Source: Dimorphilus gyrociliatus
Taxonomy: Eukaryota; Annelida; Polychaeta; Dinophilidae
Assembly: GCA_904063045.1 (NCBI GenBank)
Contig: CAJFCJ010000050.1
Location: forward strand, 134,131-159,361
DNA: 25,231 nt
Reading direction: 5' to 3'
The notes below the pieces were generated by a model, which saw nothing but the letters and a program-made list of their open reading frames with translations, did not search any database and had not been told where the DNA came from. The position numbers and the translations under genes are program-made. Of the stretch, positions 9,591-18,227 are shown one piece after another; position 1 is the first letter of the stretch; each line of letters opens with the position of its first letter.

Positions 9591-10000
9591 TTCACCCACA
9601 ATGGGTACGGTTTCACCCCTATGCCCATTTCTTCAACTTTAGGTGACTAATCATTTTCGACCATTGTCAGATATTTCTTTTTTTTTCTTCTAGCTTCTGC
9701 TACTCTGTCTTCGAGTTTCCCATAATATATAAAGTCTATATTTAAATTTAAAAAGCTGAATAGTTTCTCCAATGTCTACTGTACTTTCCTGTTGGGGTTG
9801 TAGGTAAGTACTGATCCAAATAGAACCGAGCCAGGAGTAAACCACTTAGAAGAGGGATGTAGAATTGATGAAGGATGAATATAGAACCAAAACGTAAGGA
9901 TAATATAACTGTATTCTAAAGTAATACTAGACCTGTTCACTAAGAGGGTTGATTCAGGACTGAATGCCTGTTACTGCCTACGCCCTGCTCTTATACAATT
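9591..10000. other. Loop sequence upstream of the peptide gene
   Basis: Single-copy in the window and visibly less AT-rich than its surroundings. It starts with a direct repeat GGTACGRTTTCACCC (9591-9605 and 9613-9627). No coding region is supported. It may be promoter-distal regulatory DNA. Confidence 0.4.
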
Positions 10001-10002
10001 CC

Positions 10003-10090
10003 TTATCAGTTGTTTATGCTTTATCTGTCAACAACAAGGGTGTAACCCCAGATAAGGGTTGTTCACAACAAACAGTGTCAAGGGTTATCA
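10003..10090. promoter_or_regulatory. Cluster of four GATA-factor-type motifs
   Basis: WGATAR matches, most on the minus strand: TTATCA 10003-10008, TTATCT 10021-10026, AGATAA 10050-10055 (plus) and TTATCA 10085-10090. They lie 140-230 bp before the TATA box of the secreted-peptide gene. Function is inferred only from clustering. Confidence 0.35.
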
Positions 10091-10228
10091 AATTATGCAA
10101 TAGTGATGTAAATAACAACAACTGTGTGTAGGTTACCCCTCAAGGGTCAATTCTTACATCATATTTATGTAAATAAACACTTGTTGTTGTTGTCAACATG
10201 TTTGTTATGTAACATCTTATCCTTTGCC

Positions 10229-10236
10229 TATAAAAG
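10229..10236 (+). promoter_or_regulatory. TATA box of the secreted-peptide gene
   Basis: TATAAAAG in a locally GC-richer context (CCTATAAAAGGGG). Transcription would start about 10257-10262. A second TATA-like TCTATAAAGG at 10922-10931 could serve an alternative start directly before the coding exon. Confidence 0.55.
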
Positions 10237-10259
10237 GGGTTGATTCTGGCAGTTGGGTA

Positions 10260-10305
10260 CCATCTACCCTAGAGGCAACATCTACTTCAACACTTCTACC
10301 ATATA
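10260..10305 (+). other. Predicted 5' UTR exon of the secreted-peptide gene
   Basis: Lies about 30 bp after the TATA box and ends in ATA followed by the consensus donor GTAAGT (10306-10311). The matching acceptor is TCTACTTTAG at 10961-10970. It has no ATG. The start is approximate. Confidence 0.5.
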
Positions 10306-11001
10306 GTAAGTATCATTTATAAAATATCTATAAACTATAGTTCATAAGTGTACATCTACTAATGATTAAATTTGATACTTTGCTAAGCCATTATTATAAA
10401 ATTAATATATAACTAATGTCACTGTTATTAAATTACAAAAATATTTCATCTGTCTTTTGACACTGCCAATTCCAATAATAGTATAAAACATATATAATAT
10501 CCTGTGGATAATACTTTCTTTGGACACACCGTAGTATAGTTAAAAAGGGAAATGCAAAATTTCATTATTCAAATATACAAAAAAGTATGCAAGGAGAATA
10601 AAAGTAAAGTTAAAAGCAACAATATATGTTAGACATGTTATCGAAGCTGTAAAGCTGTTTTTGAATCAATATCAAATTCATCTGTCAATTTGTTGTTTAC
10701 AGTTGAAATAACCTGCTTTCTTTTATGCAATATGAGTAGTATAAAAAAATATAATTTCTTTTCATTTAAATAATAAAAAACCTTATTTAAACTGGTTTTA
10801 TTCAAATTATTTAGAGTTTTTGTCAGTTACCATTAAAAAAGAAGTTTTATTGAAAATATCATATTGCAGAAAACAAATATTTTACAGCTGATTGATTTTC
10901 AAATTCTCTTTGAAGCAAAATGTCTATAAAGGACACAGGGCACAAACTTTATCTATCATTTCTACTTTAGATTTTTCACAATCTGTCTATCCTGTAACAA
11001 G

Positions 11002-11315
11002 ATGAAATATCTTCTCATTGCTTGCCTTTTCATGGTGTTGGCTCAACAAGCATTTTCTGCTCCTTTAGTCAGTCAATTGATTGAATTGTTGGAAGAAAGA
11101 GAAAGAGCATTGATGAATAGAGAAACCTTTGAACAGCTTTTAGATAAGGTATAAATAATTTTTAGATAAAAGTAAACATAACTTTTTCTACCAATTTTTT
11201 TTAGAGAAATTTTACCCCCCATCAATGTCGACTTTGCAGGGATAATATAATACCATCAAAAGTATGCAATCTGGAGAAATTCTCATGTCATGACATGTAC
11301 AGCATCGATTTTTAA
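11002..11315 (+). CDS. Small secreted four-cysteine peptide precursor (two coding exons)
   Basis: Coding exons 11002-11148 and 11205-11315 are joined across a 56-nt intron (donor AAG|GTATAA, acceptor T-run plus TTTAG, phase 0), giving 85 residues. Residues 1-20 form a signal peptide (K-Y-L-L-I-A-C-L-F-M-V-L-A, cleavage likely after A-F-S-A). A charged helical propeptide follows (L-L-E-E-R-E-R-A-L). Lys49-Arg50 spans the splice junction and is a typical prohormone-convertase site. The remaining 35 residues carry four Cys spaced C-x2-C-x9-C-x6-C, enough for two disulfides, and no amidation Gly at the end. Without splicing the frame would stop after 50 residues. It has its own TATA box and 5' UTR intron and is single-copy here. 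I do not recognise the family: a neuropeptide, growth factor-like peptide or gut-secreted peptide are all possible. The splice phase and Cys-rich second exon make the model likely; no AATAAA is seen within 100 bp downstream. Confidence 0.62.
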
Positions 11316-11422
11316 TCTAGAAAAGAAATTTACATGAGTTGGATGCTAATAACAAGTGATTTTATGTTTTCTTGTTTTATGTTTATACATTACTCTTACT
11401 GAAATACAACAACACAAAAAGA

Positions 11423-12813
11423 TCACTTTAAAAATTTAACATTCTGGTGGCTTATATTGTAGGGATATTGTTGAAAACGCCCGCTAACCTTCTGAAAACG
11501 CCCACTGTCCTTGTTGAAAACACCCACCGTTTCCTCCATGTATTTAACAAGATCATGTAATTTGTCAACCTCAGTTAAATTTCTTTTAATCTTTTTAAAT
11601 TGATGCTGAATGATATTACCAGGAAGAAAGGGAAGGGCTAACATCATTCTCATTGCATACCACTCTCCCTTTTTATTTTTGTAGTCTCTACTATAGCCAA
11701 GCTCCTATTGTTTTTTCAACATTTAAAAATTTAAAGTTCAATTTAAAATCACTACCTTGATTTTTCTAAATACAGCCTGAGACCAATGAAATAAACATCC
11801 ACTTATTTCTGCATTTTCCCAGACAAAATTGCTTTCCAAATTGCCTTTTCAAAATCAATTATAAATCTTTTTGGCTGATGATTATTTGTTAATTCACAAA
11901 CTGTCTAAAAAATTTACAAAGAGTAATTTAATTAAAGAATTATTTTAGAAAGACAAACAGAAAAATTTTGATCTTACTTGAAACAATAGTTCATATGCTT
12001 TTTCCTTTTTTGAAGACATGAACACAGTTAATAGTGGTACTTGTTTCAATTTTCATTTATATCTTTCCCTAGAAATCTGTCAGGTAAAAAGGTTTAGAAA
12101 AAAATTAATACCATCTGGTTCTCTTGGACAATTTTTTCTCTTGTGATAATTCACAACTTGTACACAGCATGTTACTTTTGGTAAATGTTCTGCCTCTGTA
12201 TGGTTTATCAAAACCTCTACTGCAATTCTTCTTCCACTTAGTATTAGATTTTCTTTACTTTTGGTTTTTAAATCACTTCTTATCAACAGCTTCTTCTCAT
12301 TATCCTTATTTCCCAATGTGTGTGTGCTCTTTTACCTAAAGTAAAAGAAGATCCATTTTGATTGACACTAGCAGGACATCTTTGATTTTTATTTCTTCTG
12401 CTGCAAATCCATACAGTTCTCTTCTTTATTTTAAATTTTATATTAAAAGAAGAGCCATTATGCACTAGTAAATCCTTTCCTTTCTGACTACCATTTTTTA
12501 TAATTTCAAACTTAGGTGAATCAAAAAATCATTTGGACTATTGCTATCATTGACATTTTCCACAGCTTTATCAGCATATTGTTGATCACATATTTTATAC
12601 AACACTATTTTTAAATGGCATTTTGACATTCTTAAACAGACTGAGCAAAGACATTTGTCAGACCCTGTTTAATAAATTATAAACATTTAAAAAATAAAAT
12701 TACTGAAACTAACCATTAACACACTTATTGTGGTAATCATGGTGACAAAGATTGCATTTGAAACCAGTATTATTTCTTTTAATAAATTTTTTACAAATAT
12801 TACATGACACCAT
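11423..12813 (-). pseudogene. Intron-containing MULE transposase with C4HC3-like and FLYWCH zinc fingers
   Basis: Read from 12813. Exon 1 (12813-12714) encodes C-x2-C-x12-C-x2-C-x4-H-x2-C. A 49-nt intron (GTTAGT..ACAG, phase 1) leads to exon 2 at 12664, which adds C-x-C-x2-C, completing a PHD/RING-like C4HC3 pattern. After a T-run frameshift near 12525 comes a FLYWCH finger (12465-12300: W-I-C, R-C-P-A-S, H-T-H). After another near 12316 comes N-Y-H-K-R-K-N-C-P-R-E-P-D. The DGTFK part is deleted. The catalytic domain resumes around 12040 with P-L-L-T-V-F-M-S-S-K-K-E-K-A-Y-E-L-L-F, an intron of about 70 nt, I-I-D-F-E-K-A and G-C-L-F-H-W-S-Q-A-V-F-R-K. A further intron leads to R-M-M-L-A-L-P-F-L-P and Y-M-E-E-T-V-G before the stop at 11423. 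Homologous to 53-1320. Dead by frameshifts and deletion. Confidence 0.72.
11466..11530 (-). repeat. Three short tandem repeats in the MULE 3' end
   Basis: Three ~21-bp copies of a word like GYGGGYGTTTTCA. In frame they give the repeated S-G-R-F-Q of the MULE C-terminus. Confidence 0.6.
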
Positions 12814-13310
12814 GCTTCTTCCAGGGAATGATTTTGAAAGTTATCCAATTTTCTTAAAATAATTAATTTTTTTATTTAATTTCAAGTTAGGATGTATCTT
12901 AAACTATTCATACATTAATTCATTCATTATTTATGTTAATAACTCCCATATTAGTCAAAAAAATATCTAAAAACAATAATTAGACCTTACCTCAAGAGAA
13001 TCAAAGCAAAACAGTCCAAACAAAAAATGGTGACAATTGAGACAGAAAACAGCCAAGAAAATTTTAAATATATAATATCTATATTACAATACAATAAATT
13101 TAAATTTTTTTGTATAGTATTTAGTAAATATGGATGAAAAATAATATATTTTCCACCAGTTTTCCCTAAAAGGTTGAATATTTCAGTTAATTTTAAATTC
13201 ATACAAAATACATTAAAGAAGCTAAAAGGAGGCTTTTAGCTGACTTTGTTGTCATAAAGTCCATTGGGCTTGTTTATCAGGTAAACTTGAATTTAATTGT
13301 AATGTAAGCT
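12814..13310. other. AT-rich spacer without supported gene
   Basis: Only a short minus-strand ORF (12987-13202) with no motif; composition alone can explain it. It may hold the promoter of the MULE copy. Confidence 0.4.
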
Positions 13311-13446
13311 AATTACCAAATTGTCTTCCAATGCTGAGGAGTAGATGGATGCCTCCAGTGTAGGTTCTTTCCAGGTTATCTTCCCAGGTCCTTGGGTCCA
13401 GATAAGAATCCTTAGAATGAAAATAGTGAGGATTTATATACTTTTG
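13311..13446 (-). mobile_element. LTR family 1 fragment, copy D
   Basis: Matches the middle of copies A-C: TACCAAATTGTCTTCCAATG, GTAGATGGATG, CCCAGGTCCTTGGGTCCAGA and the TATA segment. Both ends are missing. As with copy B, an R2 repeat follows it on the right. Confidence 0.65.
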
Positions 13447-13469
13447 CACTTTTATAGAAGTAAGAATAG

Positions 13470-13520
13470 TCACATACACATACATTCGTCAGCTATACTC
13501 TACAATAGAGAGTATAATAA
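13470..13520 (-). repeat. Dispersed repeat family 'R2', copy 2 (short)
   Basis: ACACATACATTCGTCAGCTA followed by CTACAATAGAGA, as at 3650-3690. Only part of the family consensus is present. Confidence 0.5.
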
Positions 13521-13564
13521 TATTTAGTAATGTTTACAGTCAAAAAGATGAGAAAATTGTAAAA

Positions 13565-13777
13565 ATGACTGATTTGGAGGAAGATAATACCTGTATTGAT
13601 ATAACACTTGAAAACAAATTTGATTTGAGAGTTCCTTGGCCAACTGTAGATCAGGAAAAAAAGATTTTTGAAATTGAAGTTAAAGGTGAAAATTTTGGTA
13701 AATGTATTAAATTTGATAATAGAGAGATAAATACAGACCAAGTGCTTCATGAAACATGCTCAATCTACACCAAATAG
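13565..13777 (+). CDS. Short acidic ORF, 70 residues, unknown
   Basis: ATG 13565 to TAG 13775. The product is acidic and unrelated by eye to anything else here (D-L-R-V-P-W-P-T-V-D-Q-E-K-K-I-F). A possible splice acceptor TGTTTACAG lies about 30 nt upstream, and AATAAA at 13811 follows the stop by about 35 nt, so it could be a last exon. It lies just outside the right arm. No signal peptide or membrane segment. It may equally be chance. Confidence 0.28.
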   Translation: MTDLEEDNTCIDITLENKFDLRVPWPTVDQEKKIFEIEVKGENFGKCIKFDNREINTDQVLHETCSIYTK

Positions 13778-14194
13778 CTTTTTATAAAAATTTTATATTA
13801 AACATGTTTTAATAAACAAAAAGTATTATCACTGTCAGTAAAATACATTTTTAGAAAACAATTATGTCCTATCAACTTCTTCAAATATTTACAGGATTGC
13901 TTCCAAATACAATTATATAATTATTTCAATCTTGGTCCAATATCTACCTAACCCATCTCTGTGCTTATTACAGCAGTAAAAGCATTACTTATTCCGTTTA
14001 CATATTTGTATGTTTTTTCCAAAATGCTACTTTTAAAAATGGGATACAATTTCTATGCCACATTCTTTTACTAACTGAAATATGCAGAAATATCTAATTC
14101 AACCAAGTTCCAACCATTTTCTATTATATTTATATAATATTAAACATCATAATCTGTTATACACACAGATCAATAATTCACCAAGGAGACATAT

Positions 14195-14823
14195 TGTACA
14201 ACTTTGGTTATATTTTACATGCTTGAACTCTATTATTTGATGCAACTTATACATGTACATCTTAAAACCTATGCAAGAAAATGCTATAACATTGGCCAAA
14301 CATAAGTCTGATTAGTCAGCTTCAAGGCTCATCATTCAATAAAGGTTTGGCCAAGTTATAATCTAATTAACTTGCCTAGGGTGTGGCCAAGTTATAATTC
14401 AATTAACCTTCCTAAATGTTGAACCTTGTAACATCCTCTTACTAAAGATAAATATGAACTACACATTTCGGCAACAGTAAAGTGATGATTGGATGTCAGA
14501 GGCAAACCTCAAAGTATATAAATCCTCACTATTCTCATTTGGCATGCAGCTTCCATCTGGACACAAGGACCTGGGAAAATCATCTGGAAACAACCTCCAC
14601 TGGAACCATCCATCTACTCCTCAACATAGGAAGACAGTTTGGTAATTTGGCAACCTGCTATTACGAACTATCTACTCTGCTATTGAACTCTCATATTGTT
14701 ACTTGCTTAAGTATTATTATTGCGAATAAACTGTTTTAATTTAAACATTTGTTTAAAGGTTCGAGTAGAACCAGTATTGTTATAACTTGCAAATGCATAA
14801 ATTTTGCCAGCAAGAGCAGTACA
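14195..14823 (+). mobile_element. Solo LTR, family 1 copy C, with 4-bp target duplication
   Basis: A 629-bp LTR from TGTACAAC to CAGTACA, flanked by ATAT at 14191-14194 and 14824-14827. TATA box TATATAAAT at 14515-14523 and AATAAA at 14725-14730. Nearly full-length match to copy A. It is absent from the corresponding place of the left arm. Confidence 0.85.
14343..14412 (+). repeat. Duplicated U3 motif in LTR C
   Basis: Two copies of GGCCAAGTTATAATYYAATTAA about 38 bp apart, ahead of the TATA box. Copy A and, in diverged form, LTR family 2 keep the same doublet, as expected for enhancer repeats in an LTR U3. Confidence 0.6.
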
Positions 14824-15004
14824 ATATGCTTTCACAACCAAGAGAAATATTCAGTACTGTTTTGGTGGCACAGCAACACAGCTTACCAAGAATTGTCAGT
14901 AAGTATTCTTTTAACACAAATTTCTAGTTTTCTCAAAAAGTATCTGGTATTTCAAAATATTTCATCTATACAAAAATTTTATATAATTTCTATTAACTGC
15001 TGAG

Positions 15005-15345
15005 AGTTTGAATGAAACAATGAGGATAAATATACTTGAGAGCTTGTCTCTAATATCTCATGATCACTTTACAGTTACCAAACTGTCTAGTTTATATTTA
15101 TCTTTAGAAACAATATATTACAATGTTTAACACTTGGAAAAGCTAATTAGTCATAGCTTAGCCAAACCTTAGACAAGCTCATCAAAAGCAACATGGTCAT
15201 ACCTTAGGTGGCAGTTAAAGATAAACTTCAATATCACCAACAAAGCTCTGTGTTTTGCCAAATGTTATTGCATTGTCTTGTCTAGGTTTATACATGATTA
15301 AGTTATATATAATAACATAGTATAAAACAAAACAGAAGTCATACA
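15005..15345 (-). mobile_element. LTR family 2, right-arm partial copy
   Basis: Inverted match to 7068-7405, from TGTATGACTTCTG (15345 downward) to the TATA-like segment near 15030. It is truncated before the position of the left-arm Tc1 insertion. Confidence 0.65.
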
Positions 15346-15378
15346 GTGACATGCCATGCCCTCTTATCTTTCTCACAG

Positions 15379-16173
15379 ATTTTAAAAAAGACTCACCTGA
15401 ATAATTTGCATGTAAATGATAAACTTCTCCACACTAGAAAACTTAAATTGGTCTAATCTAACGAAATGATGGGAATTGGCTTCCAAACCATTTGTGATAG
15501 TCTCAAATCTTCTTCAAACAGTTTAAAGAGAATTGACCTCACTGACTGTTTGCTTAATGCTAAGCAAGCTAAATATTTAGGAGAAACATTAAAACATTGC
15601 TCAACACTAGAAGACTTCAATTTATCATCAAATAGAAAAATGGGAATTGGCTTCCAAACCATTTGTAATGGTCTCAAATTTTCTTCAAACTGTTTAAAGA
15701 GAATTGACCTCACTAACTGTTTACTTGATGATGAGGAAGGTGAATATTTAGGAGAAACATTAAAACACTGCTCAACACTAGAAGACTTCAATTTCTCTGG
15801 AAATAGAAAAATGGGAATAGGCTTCCAAACCATTTGTAATAGTCTCAAATCTTCTTCAAACTGTTTAAAGAGAATTGACCTCCATGACTATTCACTTACT
15901 GACAAGGAAGCTGAATATTTAGGAGAAACATTAAAACACTGCTCAACACTAGAAGACTTGAATTTATCTTCAAATACAACAATGGGAATAGGCTTGCAAA
16001 TCATTTGTAATGCTCTCAAATCTTCTTCTAACAGTTTAAAAATAATTAAATTTCACTTCTGTTCACTTAATAATGAAAAAGTCAAATATTTAAGAAAAGT
16101 TTTTAAATACTGCATAATACTGGAAGCTTCGTTTATAAGATTTTGTTTTTCACTTATAGCAGGAAATTCCTAA
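15379..16173 (+). CDS. RNI-type LRR protein segment, right-arm copy, interrupted at the end
   Basis: Four 57-residue double-LRR units (15466-16127) with the same consensus as the left-arm array: C-L-K-R-I-D-L, Y-L-G-E-T-L-K-H-C-S-T-L-E-D, M-G-I-G-F-Q-T-I-C. It is preceded by a conserved splice acceptor (AG at 15377-15378) and a short out-of-frame LRR-like start, broken at the same place as the other copy and with an extra deletion. After A-S at 16131 the frame runs into the 373-bp insertion and stops at 16171. Downstream of that insertion the original end, N-I-F-N-N-E, resumes in frame and stops after D-I near 16563. It is thus a truncated paralogue of 4984-7034. Confidence 0.6.
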
Positions 16174-16504
16174 GAATTTTGTATAAATTGTATTTGATGT
16201 TATTTTGGTCTCTCACACCATTCTATTACATTCACTCCCTTTTATACCTTGTTGGCGTCACTTAACTGGGTGTTTGACTGTGCTCATCTGCATTGCCATG
16301 TTCATGCCACATTGTTATCAACGATGTGACAAAACATCAAGTTGGACTGTCCCAGCTCTGGGCCAAGTCAAACTCCCTTCTTAAGTGACGCTCACATACT
16401 GACGCTCACATACTGATGCTCACATACTGATGCTCACACACTGACACACATTCACTCATAACATATAATGTGAACAGAACATTAGCATATAACGTTCTGT
16501 TTAA
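16132..16504. mobile_element. 373-bp non-autonomous insertion with TTCG target duplication
   Basis: Flanked by TTCG at 16128-16131 and 16505-16508. Comparison with the left arm, where the LRR end is uninterrupted (around 5050), defines the edges. It is less AT-rich than its surroundings. Inside are an 11-bp inverted repeat GCGTCACTTAA (16255-16265) / TTAAGTGACGC (16381-16391) and a 14-bp minisatellite. Ends TTTATAAG/TGTTTAA form only a weak terminal inverted repeat. No coding capacity. Class unknown; no other copy was noticed in the window. Confidence 0.65.
16386..16441 (+). repeat. 14-bp minisatellite, four units
   Basis: TGACGCTCACATAC twice, then TGATGCTCACATAC and TGATGCTCACACAC, followed by a degenerate fifth unit. 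It overlaps one half of the inverted repeat in the 373-bp insertion. Confidence 0.85.
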
Positions 16505-16791
16505 TTCGAATATCTTTAATAATGAACGTTTTGCATTCACATTGGATGATTTTGATGATATCTAAACAATTTATCCTCAGATAGTTGACCCCAATCAGGA
16601 CAGTTGACTCCATGACAATTATTGATTTTATTGATATTATAAAACTAAGACAACCTTTTTTGAAGTATTACTGTTAATGATCAGTGTTTCCAAGTGAAGT
16701 TTAATGATATCCAATTAATGTCAACTACTTTGAATAATATAATTCTAAACACAACTGCAGAAGCTGTTTTTCATTTGCTTTTAAAATTTTC

Positions 16792-16905
16792 CCAAATTAA
16801 GAAAAGATCTCTTTGAATTTGAGTATGAATCTTCCTTTGAAGTCTAACTAGCTTTCTTTCATTTAAAAGCTTTTAGTACAGATTTATCAGATCTACCTTC
16901 CTTAC
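16792..16905 (-). pseudogene. MULE C-terminal scrap, right-arm copy
   Basis: Minus strand reads L-I-N-L-Y, a stop, then K-L-L-N-E-R-K-L-V-R-L-Q-R-K-I, matching 4390-4486. The T-N-D-L-E-G part is missing here. Confidence 0.65.
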
Positions 16906-16925
16906 AATTAATTCTATTTGGTAAA

Positions 16926-17154
16926 TTTGAACCACTGGAATACTTGACCAGAACATTTTCAGTAAATTCATTAAAGTAGCATTGTGGTCGGTTGGTCAGG
17001 TTTAGGTTTGCAACTAGCCCCATGACTTTTAAACATTTCTTTCCTCTCCTTCTCTGAGAAGTGCTTTAATCTTGAAATGGATCCTTAAAGCTCAGACTAC
17101 AAATGAGAAAATTTCTACAGTTAGCCTTGTTATTGTTTGTGTTGTAGTGTTATT
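16926..17154. other. Right-arm-specific spacer
   Basis: No match to the left arm, where LTR B, an R2 repeat and other sequence occupy this position. No gene is supported. Confidence 0.45.
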
Positions 17155-17319
17155 TTTTCTTTTAGGTAAATAAATTGTTTTGAGAGATGTTAAGTAAGAG
17201 ATTCTGGAACTTGATGTCGATGTGCAGGATTTATTTTTAACACCAAAAAAACTTGTTGTCTGGCAATTTGTTTGTCAAAAAAGGAAAATACTACAACAAC
17301 AACTGATAAACTAGATTTA

Positions 17320-17670
17320 ATGTTTTTTACTCCATTTTTGTATCAAATAAAATGGTTGTTGGCATATCATCAAATTTATTGTTATTATTCTTTTATGATT
17401 CCAAGAAAAACTGTTCTCCTAGTGATTCAATTATAAAAACTGAGGCTTTATTGATATATTAACGTGTTTACCATGCATTCCTTACAGTATTATTCTGGAA
17501 TTGGTCTTTATTACAAATAGTGTAGTCTGCAAGATAGGCATGTGTTTAAATCATACAATTTTAAAATTTTGTATATTTGAAAGATGGTTTTTTATTTGTA
17601 GGCCTCATTACAAATTCAAGAAAAAACACATCTTTCAATTCTTCAGCAAACAGACAAATGGAAAAACGGC
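17320..17670 (+). pseudogene. Decayed GPCR fragment, right-arm copy
   Basis: Mirror copy of 2483-2884. Recognisable pieces are the TM1 region (17330-17400), the V-C-K-I-G-M-C-L-N-H segment before TM3 (17525-17560) and E-R-W-F-F-I-C-R-P-H at the end of TM3 (17579-17605), in different frames and with internal deletions. The left copy keeps an open frame; this one does not. Confidence 0.65.
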
Positions 17671-17699
17671 AAACTGGACAAATTTTTCAACAATACTTA

Positions 17700-18114
17700 T
17701 CAAGAGAGATACAAAAATAGATTTACAATAAATAAAGATGAATAGATTAAATATATATTGGATTGAGATTGAACACCCCTCTAGTGGGAAATGAATAGTG
17801 AACAATCATCCTATCTCAATCTAATCATCTGACAGGATGTTTATTTGTTAAAACTCTGTTATCTCACTTTCTCGAATAGATGGAGGTTTGGGTGTGAACC
17901 TACCAGGGTTCACAAAAGCAAAAATTACATTTGAAGACAAAGAAGAGTTGTAAATATGTTGATGTTTTTTTTTGTTATCTTTTTCTAATTAATAGTTGAA
18001 TTTTGAAGGTTTAAGAGTTGCATAGGATGTAACAATTCCATAGGAAAAGTCCAACAATGAAGAAAACATATGCATTTTATAGTTGACTGTTTTTCTTTTC
18101 TATACAGATCTGCA
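17700..18114. other. Spacer without supported gene
   Basis: AT-rich, beyond the recognisable end of the right arm. No motif or repeat match noticed. Confidence 0.45.
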
Positions 18115-18195
18115 TAAAACTATCTGCTTATCTCTATGAGTGCAATACTAGTTCAATACTACTTATCTTTTGCAGAATAGAGTTGATCCCATAGT
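18115..18195 (+). repeat. Dispersed repeat family 'R2', copy 3
   Basis: CTGCTTATCTCTATGAGTGC, GTTCAATACTAC and AGAATAGAGTTGA occur in the same order as the reverse complement of 3660-3740. Confidence 0.5.
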
Positions 18196-18227
18196 AGCCA
18201 GTTTTGCATGAACAGTAAAAGGAAAAA

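Larger units (their letters stand above)
14157..14905 (+). pseudogene. Possible MULE N-terminal fragment split by solo LTR C
   Basis: Reading across LTR C (with one copy of its ATAT duplication removed) gives an open frame of about 40 codons with S-P-R-R-H then P-R-E-I and L-P-R-I-V-S-K. This resembles the linker between FLYWCH and catalytic domains in MULE proteins. It is short and lacks both domains, so the call rests on a few residues and the frame continuity. Confidence 0.33.
13810..17660. repeat. Right arm of the large inverted duplication
   Basis: Mirror of 2530-9580. It is shorter chiefly because it has four LRR units instead of eleven and lacks the Tc1 element and LTR copy B. It has its own insertions: solo LTR C and the 373-bp element at 16132-16504. 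Confidence 0.75.

Noticed and set aside
10260-10311. Possible spliced-leader RNA gene (short exon followed by GTAAGT)
   Set aside because: A TATA box, an in-place acceptor ahead of the ATG and no Sm-site or second hairpin make an ordinary 5' UTR exon more likely.
16386-16441. CRISPR-like array
   Set aside because: The 14-bp units are directly contiguous without spacers, in a eukaryotic context; it is a minisatellite.
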